64,000 nucleotides of DNA from Methylomicrobium lacus LW14 (GCF_000527095.1 NZ_AZUN01000001.1:3671501-3735500); one strand, 5' to 3'; counted from the stretch's first letter, positions 27,921 through 38,000 are shown. Notes: generated by a model from the sequence alone, not told the origin. A program made the numbers and translations.

Positions 27921-29375
27921 ATGAAGGTATCAAAAGAAGAGCTGATTGCGGTATTGGCCCAATTCAATCCCTGGTGGCGCGGCGAACCCATTGCCGATTT
28001 ACCGGGATGGCAGCGTGCGGCTTGGCGGCAGTTAAACCGTTGGGTGACTAATCCGCCCGTACATCGCGCAATACTGTTGTCCGGGGCACGCCAAGTCGGT
28101 AAAACGACATTGCTGCAGCAGCAGATCGATGCACTGCTGAAACAAGGCATCGTTGCCGCCAATATTCTCTACGCGACCTTCGATCATCCCGTACTCAAGC
28201 TCGCCGGCATTGAAGCGGTGTTGGAAGCCTGGCGTGAGCGTGAGCCGCGTGTTGATGGTCCTGAGTATTTGTTTCTCGACGAAGCTCAGTTTATCCGAGA
28301 TTGGGGCACTTGGGTTAAACATCAGATCGATTTCAACAAACAGCGCCGCATTGTCTTTACCGGTTCGGCCATGCCTTTGGTTGAAGCGGATCAGGAGTCC
28401 GGCGTCGGCCGCTGGCATACCATCCGGCTGACCACGCTATCGTTTTACGAATACCTGCAAATCAAAAAAGTCCAACTGCCGCCATTGCCGCCGTTAAAAA
28501 GTCTGACAGAGCTGTTCGACTGGACGCCACCGCAGTTTTACCGGGCGCAAGAAATCGCCGCACCCTATGTCGGTCATTTCCACGAGTATCTGATTCGCGG
28601 CGGTTTCCCGCAAACCGCGCAAGTAGAAAGCATCACCCAGGCCCAGCGCCTGCTGCGTGAAGACATTATCGATAAGGCGCTCAAACGCGATATGACTGCG
28701 CTGTTTGGGGTGCGTCGGATCCTTGATCTTGAGCATACCTTCCTTTACCTGTGCATGCATGACGGCGGTTTGCTGAATATCACCGATCTGTCCAGCAACC
28801 TGGAGGTCAAACGTCCCACCGCCCAGCATTTCATTGAATTACTGGAGGCCTGCCATCTGATCTATCGGCTACCGCCATTCGGTTACGGCAAGGATGTCCT
28901 CAAAGGGCGTTTCAAAATTTACTTGGCCGATGCCGCGATCGCGCCCGCCGTATTGCTCAAGGGCAAAAGTATCATTGACGATCCTGCCGCACTGGGTGTG
29001 GCTACGGAAACGGCGGTGTTCAAACATCTGTTCGCGCGTTTTTATGCCCAAAATGTACGCTTCACCTACTGGCGGGGCAAACAAGAGCGCGAGGTTGACT
29101 TGGTTGCCGAAATCGGCGGGCAATTTATCCCTTTCGAAGTCAAATACCGCGCTCAGCACACCGGTGCGCGGGAATTAAAAGGATTGCTCGATCTGTGCGA
29201 GCAAAAAAAAATCGCCCGCGGTTATGTCGTTACTAAATCGCTTGACGACTTCGGTTTGATGACCGGCTTGCCGCAGACCGGCGAAACCGTCACCCAAATC
29301 ATGCGCTTGCCTGCACCGTTGCTGTGCTACTGGATGGGAGCGTCGGAATTGAATCAACCTGAACTGAACGACTGA
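27921..29375 (+). CDS. AAA ATPase with DUF4143 domain
   Basis: The 484-residue protein has an N-terminal P-loop (SGARQVGKTTLL), Walker B YLFLDEAQF, and sensor text RIVFTGSAMPLV. A C-terminal DUF4143 region carries the restriction-endonuclease-like signature YWRGKQEREVDLVAEIGG ... IPFEVKYR (D-x(n)-E-x-K). Such ATPases are common in accessory regions; their role is uncertain, with proposed links to defence or toxin modules. It sits 29 bp ahead of hsdM on the same strand and may be co-transcribed with the restriction system. Confidence 0.87.
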   Translation: MKVSKEELIAVLAQFNPWWRGEPIADLPGWQRAAWRQLNRWVTNPPVHRAILLSGARQVGKTTLLQQQIDALLKQGIVAANILYATFDHPVLKLAGIEAVLEAWREREPRVDGPEYLFLDEAQFIRDWGTWVKHQIDFNKQRRIVFTGSAMPLVEADQESGVGRWHTIRLTTLSFYEYLQIKKVQLPPLPPLKSLTELFDWTPPQFYRAQEIAAPYVGHFHEYLIRGGFPQTAQVESITQAQRLLREDIIDKALKRDMTALFGVRRILDLEHTFLYLCMHDGGLLNITDLSSNLEVKRPTAQHFIELLEACHLIYRLPPFGYGKDVLKGRFKIYLADAAIAPAVLLKGKSIIDDPAALGVATETAVFKHLFARFYAQNVRFTYWRGKQEREVDLVAEIGGQFIPFEVKYRAQHTGARELKGLLDLCEQKKIARGYVVTKSLDDFGLMTGLPQTGETVTQIMRLPAPLLCYWMGASELNQPELND

Positions 29376-29404
29376 TCAGGTAAACACCTCGGAACAACAA
29401 TTAT

Positions 29405-31777
29405 ATGGATCAAAGCCAACTCAAATGGATTGCAGACTTCATCTGGAACATCGCCGATGACCGTCTGCGCGATGTGTACGTGCGCGGCAAATACCGCGAT
29501 GTGATTCTGCCTTTTACCGTGCTGCGTCGTCTTGATGCGGTGCTGGAATCCACCAAAGATGCCGTATTGGAACGCAAAAAATTTCTTGATCAGCACTGCG
29601 TGGTCGATCAGGAAGGTGCGTTGCGCATGGCGGCTGGTCAGGCTTTTTACAACACTTCGGAATTTACCCTGTCGCGCCTAGCGGCCAGCAGTCAAGGCCA
29701 AAGATTGCGCGATAACTTCATCGATTATCTCGACGGCTTTTCCCACAATGTTCAAGAAATCCTGGCCAAATTCAAATTCCGCGACCAGATTCAGACCTTG
29801 GTCGATGCCAATGTCCTGGGTTATCTGATCGAAGATTTTCTCAATCCCGACGTCAATCTGTCGCCGCAACCAGTGCTGGATGGCGATGGCCGCATCAAAC
29901 TCCCGGGACTCGACAATCATGGTATGGGCACGGCGTTTGAGGAATTGATCCGCCGCTTTAACGAAGACAACAACGAAGAAGCCGGCGAACACTGGACGCC
30001 GCGCGATGTGGTCAAACTGATGGCCAAGTTGTTGTTCGTGCCGATCGCCGACCGAATCGAATCCGGCACCTATACCTTGTATGACGGCGCTTGCGGTATC
30101 GGCGGCATGCTGACCGTGGCCGAGGAAACTCTGCTGGAACTGGCTGCTAGCCATGGCAAGGAAGTGTCGATTCATTTATTCGGGCAGGAAATCAACCCAG
30201 AAACCTATGCTATCTGCAAAGCCGATTTACTGCTAAAGGGCGAGGGCGAAGAAGCCGAGAACATCGTCGGCGGCGCCGATAAATCTACCTTGTCGGCCGA
30301 CCAGTTCCCTGCGCGTGAATTCGATTTCATGTTGTCCAATCCGCCGTATGGCAAAAGCTGGAAAACCGACCTGGAACGCATGGGTGGCAAAACTGGCTTT
30401 AGCGACCCGCGCTTCATGGTCACCCACGACAGCGACCCGGAATACAAACTGATTACCCGTTCCAGCGACGGCCAGCTAATGTTCCTGGTCAACAAGCTGC
30501 AGAAGATGAAGCACAACACCCCGCTGGGTAGTCGCATCGCCTTGGTACATAACGGTTCGGCGCTATTCACCGGTGACGCCGGTCAGGGTGAAAGCAACAT
30601 CCGCCGCTGGGCCATCGAAAACGACTGGTTGGAAGCCATCATCGCCTTGCCGCTGAATATCTTTTACAACACCGGCATCGCTACCTACATTTGGGTGCTG
30701 ACCAACCGCAAGGCCGAACACCGCGAGGGCAAAGTGCAACTGATCGACGCCAGCCAGTGGTTCCAGCCCTTGCGCCGTAACCTGGGCAAGAAAAACTGCG
30801 CGCTCGGTGAGGCTGACATTGCTTGCATTCTGGAGCATTACCTACAACTGTCGCCAAACGATGATGAAGCGGCAAAAGCAACGCCAGAATCCAAGTGGTT
30901 TGATAACGCCGATTTCGGCTACTGGAAAATCACCGTCGAACGGCCGTTACGCCTGAAGAGCCAGCTCAAACGCAGTGCGATTGAAACCCTTCGCTTTGCC
31001 TCCGGCGATGAAACCTTACGTAGCGAAATGTACGGTCGCTGGGGTGAGGCACTCTACGATCAGTTTGCCAAATTGCGACCCGAGATTGAAGCTTGGCTGA
31101 AAGGCGACGATAGCGACGACGATGCGGACGATGGCGATGACGAAGACAGCAAACCCGCCAAAAAAGCCGTGCCGGAAAAGCGCCGGAAAAAACTGCTTGA
31201 TCCTGCCACCTGGCTGCGTGACAAAGCCCTGGTCGAACTGGCCCGTTTAGCGCAGCAGGAACTCGGCGAAGACATCTTTGACGATCACAACCAGTTCCGC
31301 GCTCGTTTCGATGCGGCCATGAAACAGCTCGACAAGAAACCCAGCGCTTCTGACAAAAAGATCATCTACAAAGCTGTGAGCTGGCGTGATGAAACTGCGC
31401 CGCCGGTGATCGCCAAACGCACCAAACTCAAGGCCAACGAATTCTTCGAACCCGGTTACGACGGCGCTTATCTGGAGCAAGACGGCAAAGACCGCTACAT
31501 GCTCGAATACGAAGCCGATAGCGATTTGCGCGATACCGAACAAGTGCCGCTGACCGAGCCCGGCGGTATCGAAGCCTTTTTCGCGCGTGAAGTCTTGCCG
31601 CATGCCCCCGATGCCTGGATTGCGATGGACGCCACCAAAATCGGCTATGAAATCTCGTTTGCCCGTTATTTCTACCGCCCCGCGCCGCTCAGGACGCTGG
31701 AGGAAATCCGCGCCGACATTCTGTCCCTGGAACGGCAAACCGAAGGCTTGCTCCATAAAATCGTCGGGGCGGCATGA
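29405..31777 (+). CDS. hsdM: Type I restriction-modification system, methyltransferase subunit
   Basis: The 790-residue protein methylates adenine in the HsdS target. The N-terminal HsdM helical domain precedes the SAM motif YDGACGIGGMLTV (usual DPACGTGG) and the catalytic MLSNPPYGKSW. It is longer than typical (about 500-550). After about residue 555 there is an acidic linker (DDSDDDADDGDDEDSK) and a further 200-residue C-terminal domain (LLDPATWLRDKALVELARLA onward) that may bind HsdS or HsdR. It is the first gene of the hsdM-x-x-hsdS-hsdR operon. Confidence 0.93.
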   Translation: MDQSQLKWIADFIWNIADDRLRDVYVRGKYRDVILPFTVLRRLDAVLESTKDAVLERKKFLDQHCVVDQEGALRMAAGQAFYNTSEFTLSRLAASSQGQRLRDNFIDYLDGFSHNVQEILAKFKFRDQIQTLVDANVLGYLIEDFLNPDVNLSPQPVLDGDGRIKLPGLDNHGMGTAFEELIRRFNEDNNEEAGEHWTPRDVVKLMAKLLFVPIADRIESGTYTLYDGACGIGGMLTVAEETLLELAASHGKEVSIHLFGQEINPETYAICKADLLLKGEGEEAENIVGGADKSTLSADQFPAREFDFMLSNPPYGKSWKTDLERMGGKTGFSDPRFMVTHDSDPEYKLITRSSDGQLMFLVNKLQKMKHNTPLGSRIALVHNGSALFTGDAGQGESNIRRWAIENDWLEAIIALPLNIFYNTGIATYIWVLTNRKAEHREGKVQLIDASQWFQPLRRNLGKKNCALGEADIACILEHYLQLSPNDDEAAKATPESKWFDNADFGYWKITVERPLRLKSQLKRSAIETLRFASGDETLRSEMYGRWGEALYDQFAKLRPEIEAWLKGDDSDDDADDGDDEDSKPAKKAVPEKRRKKLLDPATWLRDKALVELARLAQQELGEDIFDDHNQFRARFDAAMKQLDKKPSASDKKIIYKAVSWRDETAPPVIAKRTKLKANEFFEPGYDGAYLEQDGKDRYMLEYEADSDLRDTEQVPLTEPGGIEAFFAREVLPHAPDAWIAMDATKIGYEISFARYFYRPAPLRTLEEIRADILSLERQTEGLLHKIVGAA

Positions 31778-31894
31778 ACGGCTTTAACTACTCGGTGGCT
31801 GGGATCATCAGGCAGGGTGATGAAGTATTGCCTTGGTGCTTAAAAGGTGTATTATTTACGCATAAATGACGTTTTTTAGCCGCAGGAGAACCGT

Positions 31895-32116
31895 ATGGCA
31901 ACCGACAAAGAATCAGTCCGTCTCAGTTTGAACTTATCGCCCGAGCTCAACGAACGACTAGAACAACTTGCCTCGTCCAATCACACCACCAAGGCGGAAA
32001 TACTCCGTAAAGCGATTGCCCTGTATGACGTGGTTGCCGAAGCCAAAACAGAAAAGAAACGCTTAGGCATTCTCGACCAGAACAAGAAACTGCTGACTGA
32101 AATTGTCGGCATCTAA
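31895..32116 (+). CDS. Ribbon-helix-helix protein inside the hsd operon
   Basis: The 73-residue protein matches CopG/Arc-type folds: SVRLSLNLSPELNERLEQLA then TTKAEILRKAIALYDVV. AGGAG lies six bases before the ATG. It sits 117 bp after hsdM and seven bases before a small membrane protein. It may regulate the restriction operon or act with its neighbour. Confidence 0.8.
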   Translation: MATDKESVRLSLNLSPELNERLEQLASSNHTTKAEILRKAIALYDVVAEAKTEKKRLGILDQNKKLLTEIVGI

Positions 32117-32122
32117 ATTTTC

Positions 32123-32455
32123 ATGAGCGAGTCCACTCAGGAAAATGGCGGCAATTCGCCGATCAACTTAAGCCAGATTGTTGGCCGGGATCACCGCTAC
32201 GAATTATCGGTGAATAACGAAACGCCGGAAGATGCCGCCGCCCGGCGCGCGCAGGAAATGGCCGACGCTGACATGAAACGCAAGATGACCTTCGCGTTGT
32301 TTTGGTTTGCGCTGCTGATTGTTGGCGTTGTCTTTATCGGCTGCGTTTATACCTTCTCGATTGGGATGCCGGAAGACAAAAAATGGGCGGCCGGTATCGT
32401 CAGCGCCATCGCTTCGGGATTGGTCGGCTTTCTGGTCGGGCAGGGCAAGAAATAA
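32123..32455 (+). CDS. Small membrane protein inside the hsd operon
   Basis: The 110-residue protein has a soluble N-terminal half (NLSQIVGRDHRYELSVNNET) and two hydrophobic segments (FALFWFALLIVGVVFIGCVY and AAGIVSAIASGLVGFLVG) near the C-terminus. No family was recognised. It immediately follows the ribbon-helix-helix gene, and both are placed between hsdM and hsdS. Confidence 0.7.
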   Translation: MSESTQENGGNSPINLSQIVGRDHRYELSVNNETPEDAAARRAQEMADADMKRKMTFALFWFALLIVGVVFIGCVYTFSIGMPEDKKWAAGIVSAIASGLVGFLVGQGKK

Positions 32456-32516
32456 ACTTGCCGAGAAAATGCTGGAAATCTCATCATTCAAACCTTCAAA
32501 CAAGGACATACAAGTA

Positions 32517-33935
32517 ATGGATGCTGCGCGCTACCCAGAATATCGAAAACCAAAAATGCCTTGGCTTCCCGAAGTACCTGCGCATTGGGTTGAGCAACGT
32601 ACCAAAGTATTTTTTCGCGAAATCGATGAACGCTCGCATAATGGCTCTGAGGAGCTTCTGTCAGTATCACATTTGACAGGTGTTACGCCTCGCAGCCAGA
32701 AAAACGTCACGATGTTCAAGGCGGAAAGTTATGTCGGACATAAGCTTTGCCGTCCCAGCGATATTGTGGTTAATACGTTGTGGGCATGGATGGCAGCGTT
32801 AGGAGCCGCTCGCCACACCGGATTGGTTAGTCCGGCTTATGGCGTCTACAGACCTCATTGTGCGGATTCGTTCAACCCAGCTTACCTCGATTATTTGCTA
32901 CGCACTCGCGCCTACGTGTCTGAGTACAATTGCCGCTCGACAGGAATCCGTGCATCACGATTACGACTATACCCAAACCAGTTTCTCGATATTCCGTTGA
33001 TCCAGCCAACAAGGCCTGAACAGGATCAGATCGTCGCTTATCTGCGAGTGCAAGATGCTCATATTGCCCGCTTCATAAAGGCTAAGCGCGAGTTAATAAG
33101 TCTATTGAACGAGAGTCGGCAGCTTTTGATCACCCAAGCGGTTACAAGGAGTCAAGAGCTTGACTCAAGTCTCCAACCATCAGGAATACCTTGGCTATGT
33201 GAGATTCCTACACATTGGACGGCTACTAGGATTAAGAATTTATCTTCTGGGGCAGCAAGATCCTTTGTGGATGGTGATTGGATCGAAATACCGTACATAA
33301 CCGATAAAGGTATCAGATTGATTCAGACGGGCAACATTAAAGTTGGACGTTTCAAAGATCAAGGTTTCCGCTATATCTCTGAACAATCTTTTAGGGATTT
33401 AAAATGTACTGGTATTGATCCCGGTGATGTTCTCATATGCCGTTTAGGAGATCCCGTTGCTCGAGCTTGTATTGCGCCTGATCTTGGCTGTCAAATGATT
33501 ACATCTGTAGATGTTTGTATTTTGAAGACCGCGGATCATGTAGTACCCCAGTTCATAGTCCATATCTTGTCCAGTTCACCCTTTCTTAAATGGGTCGGAT
33601 CTTTAGTTCGAGGCAGTACACGAGATCGAGTCAGCAGGAGTATGCTCGGTTCGTTTTCGGTGCCATTACCACCATACGAAGAGCAAGTTTCAATCTGTAA
33701 AACTCTGGATAGCGATCTAGTCCAAGTAGACCAAGCCATAGATGAAGCAATGAAGGAAATCGATTTGGTTCGCGAATATCGTGACCGCCTGATTGCCGAC
33801 GTCGTCACCGGTCAAATCGATGTTCGCAATTGGGTGCCCGGCCCGGATGACGAGGTGGCTGACGAGGATTTAGCGGCGTTGGCCGAAGATGACAACGAAA
33901 ACATTGAAGAGGATGAGTCCGATGGCGCCGACTGA
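32517..33935 (+). CDS. hsdS: Type I restriction-modification system, specificity subunit
   Basis: From ATG 32517 (AAGGA about ten bases upstream) the protein has 472 residues. The frame is open further upstream to 32319, but that overlaps the membrane-protein gene. It shows two target-recognition halves, each starting with the typical MPWLPEVPAHW and GIPWLCEIPTHW. The conserved coiled-coil segments are QDQIVAYLRVQDAHIARFIK and, near the C-terminus, EEQVSICKTLDSDLVQVDQA. The two variable domains define a bipartite target that cannot be read by eye. The acidic tail overlaps hsdR. Confidence 0.92.
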   Translation: MDAARYPEYRKPKMPWLPEVPAHWVEQRTKVFFREIDERSHNGSEELLSVSHLTGVTPRSQKNVTMFKAESYVGHKLCRPSDIVVNTLWAWMAALGAARHTGLVSPAYGVYRPHCADSFNPAYLDYLLRTRAYVSEYNCRSTGIRASRLRLYPNQFLDIPLIQPTRPEQDQIVAYLRVQDAHIARFIKAKRELISLLNESRQLLITQAVTRSQELDSSLQPSGIPWLCEIPTHWTATRIKNLSSGAARSFVDGDWIEIPYITDKGIRLIQTGNIKVGRFKDQGFRYISEQSFRDLKCTGIDPGDVLICRLGDPVARACIAPDLGCQMITSVDVCILKTADHVVPQFIVHILSSSPFLKWVGSLVRGSTRDRVSRSMLGSFSVPLPPYEEQVSICKTLDSDLVQVDQAIDEAMKEIDLVREYRDRLIADVVTGQIDVRNWVPGPDDEVADEDLAALAEDDNENIEEDESDGAD

Positions 33936-36900
33936 CACCAGCGAAAAAGGCCTGGAAGCCAGGATTATTAAACGTCTCACTGGTCAGCAGAGCCCGGCCG
34001 CTGCAGCGGATAACGCGGTCCAATCGAGAATGGGCTATTACAGCGTTGGCGGCTATCAGCCAGGTCAGCCGAGCGATTACAACCGCGATGTGGCGCTGGA
34101 TGTCGTCAAATTGTTAGCCTTTCTGCAAGCTACCCAGCCCAAGATCGTCGAAACCCTGGAGTTGGCACAGGACGGTATCAAACGCACCCAGTTTCTGCAC
34201 CGTATCCAGGGCGAGATTGCCAAGCGCGGCGTGGTGGATGTACTGCGCAAGGGCGTCAGCCACGGCCCTGTGCATGTCGATTTGTATAAATTCCTGCCGA
34301 CACCGGGCAATGCCAGTTCGGCGGAGAATTTCGCCAAGAATATTTTCAGCGTGACCCGTCAACTGCGCTACAGCAACGATGAAACCGCGCGCTCGCTGGA
34401 TTTGGCGATTTTCATCAATGGCCTGCCGGTGGCGACCTTTGAACTGAAGAACTCGCTGACCAAGCAGACGGTGGCCGACGCCATCACTCAATATCAGACC
34501 GACCGCGACCCGCGCGAATTGCTGTTTCAAATGGGCCGCTGCATCGTGCATTTTGCGGTGGACGATAGCGAGGTGGCTTTTTGCACGCATCTGACCGGCA
34601 AAACCTCTTGGTTTTTGCCCTTTAACCAGGGCTGGAACAGCGGCGCCGGCAATCCGCCCAATCCGGACGGGCTGAAAACCGATTATCTGTGGAAGCAGGT
34701 GGTGACCAAGGAATCGCTGGCCAATCTCATCGAAAATTTTGCCCAGATTGTTGAAGAGGAAGACGAGCGCGGCAAGAAAAAGCGCAAACAGGTGTTTCCG
34801 CGTTTCCATCAACTGCGCACGGTGCGGGCCTTGCTACGTCGTTGCGGTACCGAAGGCATGGGAAAGCGCTATCTAATCCAGCATTCGGCCGGCAGCGGCA
34901 AGAGTAATACCATCGCTTGGTTGGCGCATCAATTGGTGGAGTTGAAGCAAGCCGACGCGGCCAACAGCAACCAGTTCGATTCGGTGATCGTGATCACCGA
35001 CCGGCGCGCGTTGGATACGCAGATTGCCAAGACCATCAAGGGCTATGACCATGTCGCCTCGATCTTTGGCCATTCCGATAGCGCCGAGGAGCTGCGCGGC
35101 TTTCTGCGCAAGGGCAAAAAAATCATCGTCACCACGGTGCAAAAATTTCCGTTTATCTTGGATGAGCTGGACGACCTGGGTTCACGACGTTTTGCGTTGC
35201 TGATCGACGAGGCCCATTCCAGCCAGGGCGGCAAAACCACCGCCAAGATGCACATCGCCTTGTCCGCCGCGCCCGGCGACGACGAGGACGACGAAGAGTC
35301 GGTCGAGGACGCGGTCAACAAACTGATCGAGTCGCGCAAGATGCTGGCCAACGCCAGTTACTTTGCTTTTACCGCAACGCCGAAAAACAAAACCCTGGAG
35401 TTGTTCGGCGAGCGCTACCAGGAAGGCGACGAGGTGCATTTCCGCTCGCCGCCGGAATTAACCTACACCACCAAGCAGGCGATTCAGGAAGGCTTCATCC
35501 TGGATGTCATCAAGAATTATACGCCGGTGGACAGTTTTTACCGCGTCGCCAAGACCGTGGAAGACGACCCGGATTTTGACAAGGTCAAGGCGCTAAAGAA
35601 AATCCGCCATTACGTCGAATCGCATGACAAGGCCATTCGCCGCAAGGCCGAAATCATGATCGACCATTTCACCGCGCAAGTGATCGGCAAACGCAAGATC
35701 GGCGGGCAGGCGCGAGCGATGGTGGTCTGCAACGGCATCGCACGGGCCATCGATTATCACCGCGAGATCAGCGATTACCTGCGGGAAATCAAAAGCCCGT
35801 ATAAGGCCATCGTGGCGTTCTCGGGTGAGCACGAGATCGGGGGCAAGAAAAAGACCGAGGCGGATTTAAACGATTTTCCCAGCAAGGACATTCCGGCCAA
35901 ATTGAAACAGGATCCGTATCGGATTTTGATTGTCGCCAACAAATTCGTCACCGGTTTTGACGAACCCTTGCTGCACACGATGTATGTCGATAAGCCTCTG
36001 GCCGGAGTGCTGGCCGCGCAGACCTTGTCACGGCTGAATCGTGCCCATCCGCAGAAATACGATACCTTCGTACTGGATTTTGCCGACAATGCCGAGGCGG
36101 TGAAGGCGGCGTTTCAGGAATATTACCGTGCCACGGTGCAGGTTGGCGAAACCGATCCTAACAAGTTGCACGACCTGAAAAACGATCTGGACGGCCATCA
36201 GGTGTATGCCTGGTCTCAGGTGGAAGACTTGGTGGCGTTGTACGTCAAAGGTGCCGATCGCGACAAACTGGACCCGATTCTGGATGCTTGCGTCGAGGCG
36301 TACGTGAACCAGCTGGATGAAGACAGCCAGATCGAGTTCAAAGGAAAAGCCAAGGCCTTCGTGCGCAATTATGGTTTTCTCGGTGCGATTCTGACCTACG
36401 GCCATCCGGCCTGGGAAAAGTTGGCGATCTTCCTGAATTTCCTGCTCCCGAAGCTGCCGGCGCCGAAAGAAGATGACCTGTCCAAAGGCGTGCTCGATGC
36501 CATCGATATGGACAGTTATCGTCCGGAAGTCAAAGCCGCGCTGAGCATGGAAATGGCTGATGTGGATGGAAGTGTGGAACCGGTACCGACCACTGCCGGC
36601 GGCGGTGGCGGAGATCCTGAAATCGACAAGTTGTCCAACATCATCAGGGCATTTAACGACCTATTCGGCAACATCGATTGGAAGGATGGCGACAAGATTC
36701 GAAAGGTGATTACCGAGGAAATTCCACAACGCGTTTCTCAGGATAAAGCCTATCAAAACGCCTTGCAGCACTCCGACAAACAAAATGCACGCCTTGAACA
36801 TGACAAGGCGCTGAACCGAGTCATTCTTGAGTTACTGGCTGATCACACAGAGCTGTTCAAGCAGTTTAGCGACAATCCTAACTTTAAGCGTTGGCTAACA

Positions 36901-36972
36901 GATACCGTGTTTAATACGACTTATCAACCAAATATGGTTAAAAATAATGTTTCACAACAGAACCTTTTCTGA
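33922..36972 (+). CDS. hsdR: Type I restriction-modification system, restriction subunit
   Basis: From ATG 33922 (GAAGAGGA eight bases upstream) the protein has 1016 residues; ATGs at 33889 and 33913 are in frame. An N-terminal PD-(D/E)XK nuclease is visible as SLDLAIFINGLPVATFELKN. It is followed by the SF2 translocase with Walker A IQHSAGSGKSNTIAW, the DEAH box ALLIDEAHSSQ, FTATPKN and the C-terminal helicase motifs NKFVTGFDEPLL and LSRLNRAHP. It overlaps hsdS by 14 bases. The system looks complete and potentially active. Confidence 0.95.
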   Translation: MAPTDTSEKGLEARIIKRLTGQQSPAAAADNAVQSRMGYYSVGGYQPGQPSDYNRDVALDVVKLLAFLQATQPKIVETLELAQDGIKRTQFLHRIQGEIAKRGVVDVLRKGVSHGPVHVDLYKFLPTPGNASSAENFAKNIFSVTRQLRYSNDETARSLDLAIFINGLPVATFELKNSLTKQTVADAITQYQTDRDPRELLFQMGRCIVHFAVDDSEVAFCTHLTGKTSWFLPFNQGWNSGAGNPPNPDGLKTDYLWKQVVTKESLANLIENFAQIVEEEDERGKKKRKQVFPRFHQLRTVRALLRRCGTEGMGKRYLIQHSAGSGKSNTIAWLAHQLVELKQADAANSNQFDSVIVITDRRALDTQIAKTIKGYDHVASIFGHSDSAEELRGFLRKGKKIIVTTVQKFPFILDELDDLGSRRFALLIDEAHSSQGGKTTAKMHIALSAAPGDDEDDEESVEDAVNKLIESRKMLANASYFAFTATPKNKTLELFGERYQEGDEVHFRSPPELTYTTKQAIQEGFILDVIKNYTPVDSFYRVAKTVEDDPDFDKVKALKKIRHYVESHDKAIRRKAEIMIDHFTAQVIGKRKIGGQARAMVVCNGIARAIDYHREISDYLREIKSPYKAIVAFSGEHEIGGKKKTEADLNDFPSKDIPAKLKQDPYRILIVANKFVTGFDEPLLHTMYVDKPLAGVLAAQTLSRLNRAHPQKYDTFVLDFADNAEAVKAAFQEYYRATVQVGETDPNKLHDLKNDLDGHQVYAWSQVEDLVALYVKGADRDKLDPILDACVEAYVNQLDEDSQIEFKGKAKAFVRNYGFLGAILTYGHPAWEKLAIFLNFLLPKLPAPKEDDLSKGVLDAIDMDSYRPEVKAALSMEMADVDGSVEPVPTTAGGGGGDPEIDKLSNIIRAFNDLFGNIDWKDGDKIRKVITEEIPQRVSQDKAYQNALQHSDKQNARLEHDKALNRVILELLADHTELFKQFSDNPNFKRWLTDTVFNTTYQPNMVKNNVSQQNLF

Positions 36973-37160
36973 GTTATGAGCCAAATAGAACGCCAATCTG
37001 TCAAATTTCAACGTGAAGCAAATGAATGTCGCCTACAGAACCGCCAAGGCGAAGCTGCTGGATTTCGATATATTGCGCTAAAAACGAAAATCCGAACCGT
37101 TGGAATGCGCACAGCAGTTTGAGCTGCTGGTCGCGCTGAAAAACAATGCCTTCCCACCTG

Positions 37161-37274
37161 TTACCAGATATTCATTGTCCAGCCCCTTCCGCTAAGCGAT
37201 AGGCTGATCACTTTGCTGCCGATATTCAGTCGCACGCCTTTGGCCATTCTCGTTCTTTGCTTGAATCTAAACAT
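37161..37274 (-). CDS. DUF4236-like short protein, possibly truncated
   Basis: A 37-residue frame has GAGGTG four bases before its ATG. The text (FRFKQRTRMAKGVRLNIGSK and then SLSLSGRGWTMNI) matches the N-terminal DUF4236 signature, in which FRxxK, GVRLNxxxxxxSxSxGxxG are conserved. Full DUF4236 proteins usually continue further, so it may be a truncated copy. Its function is unknown. Confidence 0.5.
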   Translation of the reverse strand: MFRFKQRTRMAKGVRLNIGSKVISLSLSGRGWTMNIW

Positions 37275-37451
37275 AGTCACCTCTATCTAGCAAATAAATT
37301 AAGTCTAAAGCTTGATTATATTCGCATTAGATTAAGTTCCGCTTTGGTAATCCCCATAAGGGAAACTCTAAAATTACAAAAAACAGAATTCCAGCCATTC
37401 AGCGCGATCAAAATCGGCTTTTGAGCATAATTTTATGATTTCATGTGTTTT

Positions 37452-37826
37452 TCATTGGGTTTTTAGCCCTGTTCTGCATCTTCTAGTCGCAGCTATCTTG
37501 CGGAGGGTGCAAAACCGCCTGTTATAGGCTAGGTTCATGAATCCGATGCACACTTCAGCGCGGGCGAGACCGGTGCAACGCACGGCCTTGCCGCCCATTG
37601 AGCCATCCAGGCAAACAGGTGCTTGACCCGGCAGCGGGTTTTGGAACGGGTCTTGTTGCCATTGCTTTTTCCTGGCGGTCAGTGGCTTGCCGCGAGCGCC
37701 TTTGCGATGGAATCTGGCTGCATGCAGTAGCCTTTGGCTTCCAAGTCCGCTTCGGTGTCCTCCGAGCGATAGGCGCGTCGACCTAAACAGAACAGCTGGT
37801 GTCGTCGTCGTCAAGCAGATCCTCAT
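37452..37826 (-). pseudogene. IS5-family transposase C-terminal remnant
   Basis: The minus-strand text contains FHRKGARGKPLTARKKQ, a GSMGGKAVRCTGLARAEVCI block and GFMNLAYNRRF. These correspond to the end of IS5-type transposases (KxxRNKPLT, RVEHVFGxMxxxMGG, GLARAxxxIGxxNLxYN), with at least one frameshift in the middle. No inverted repeats or upstream DDE domain were found. Confidence 0.7.
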
Positions 37827-37950
37827 TGAGCGACTCCCAAAACAACCAGAAGCTGTTTTGATCCGGGCATGCTTAGCGTCTGACAGACAGATAAAGTCAT
37901 CTTGGAGAGGGGAGAAGCCTCGCTCAGGGAAGTATTTATGAATAATTTTT

Positions 37951-38000
37951 TCACTTTTTCAGTGAAAAATTTCACTTTTTCAGTGAAAAATTTCACTTTT
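37951..38000. repeat. AT-rich short tandem palindromes
   Basis: The unit CACTTTTTCAGTGAAAAATT recurs with 22-bp spacing, two full copies plus flanks, giving nested inverted repeats of the form AGTGAAA-AA-TTTCACT. It lies in an AT-rich tract and forms the left edge of a palindrome-rich zone that runs to 42.0 kb. Confidence 0.75.

Noticed and set aside
36976..37122. 48-codon plus-strand frame immediately after hsdR
   Set aside because: It has no recognisable family, no ribosome-binding site and lies in a region of decayed fragments.
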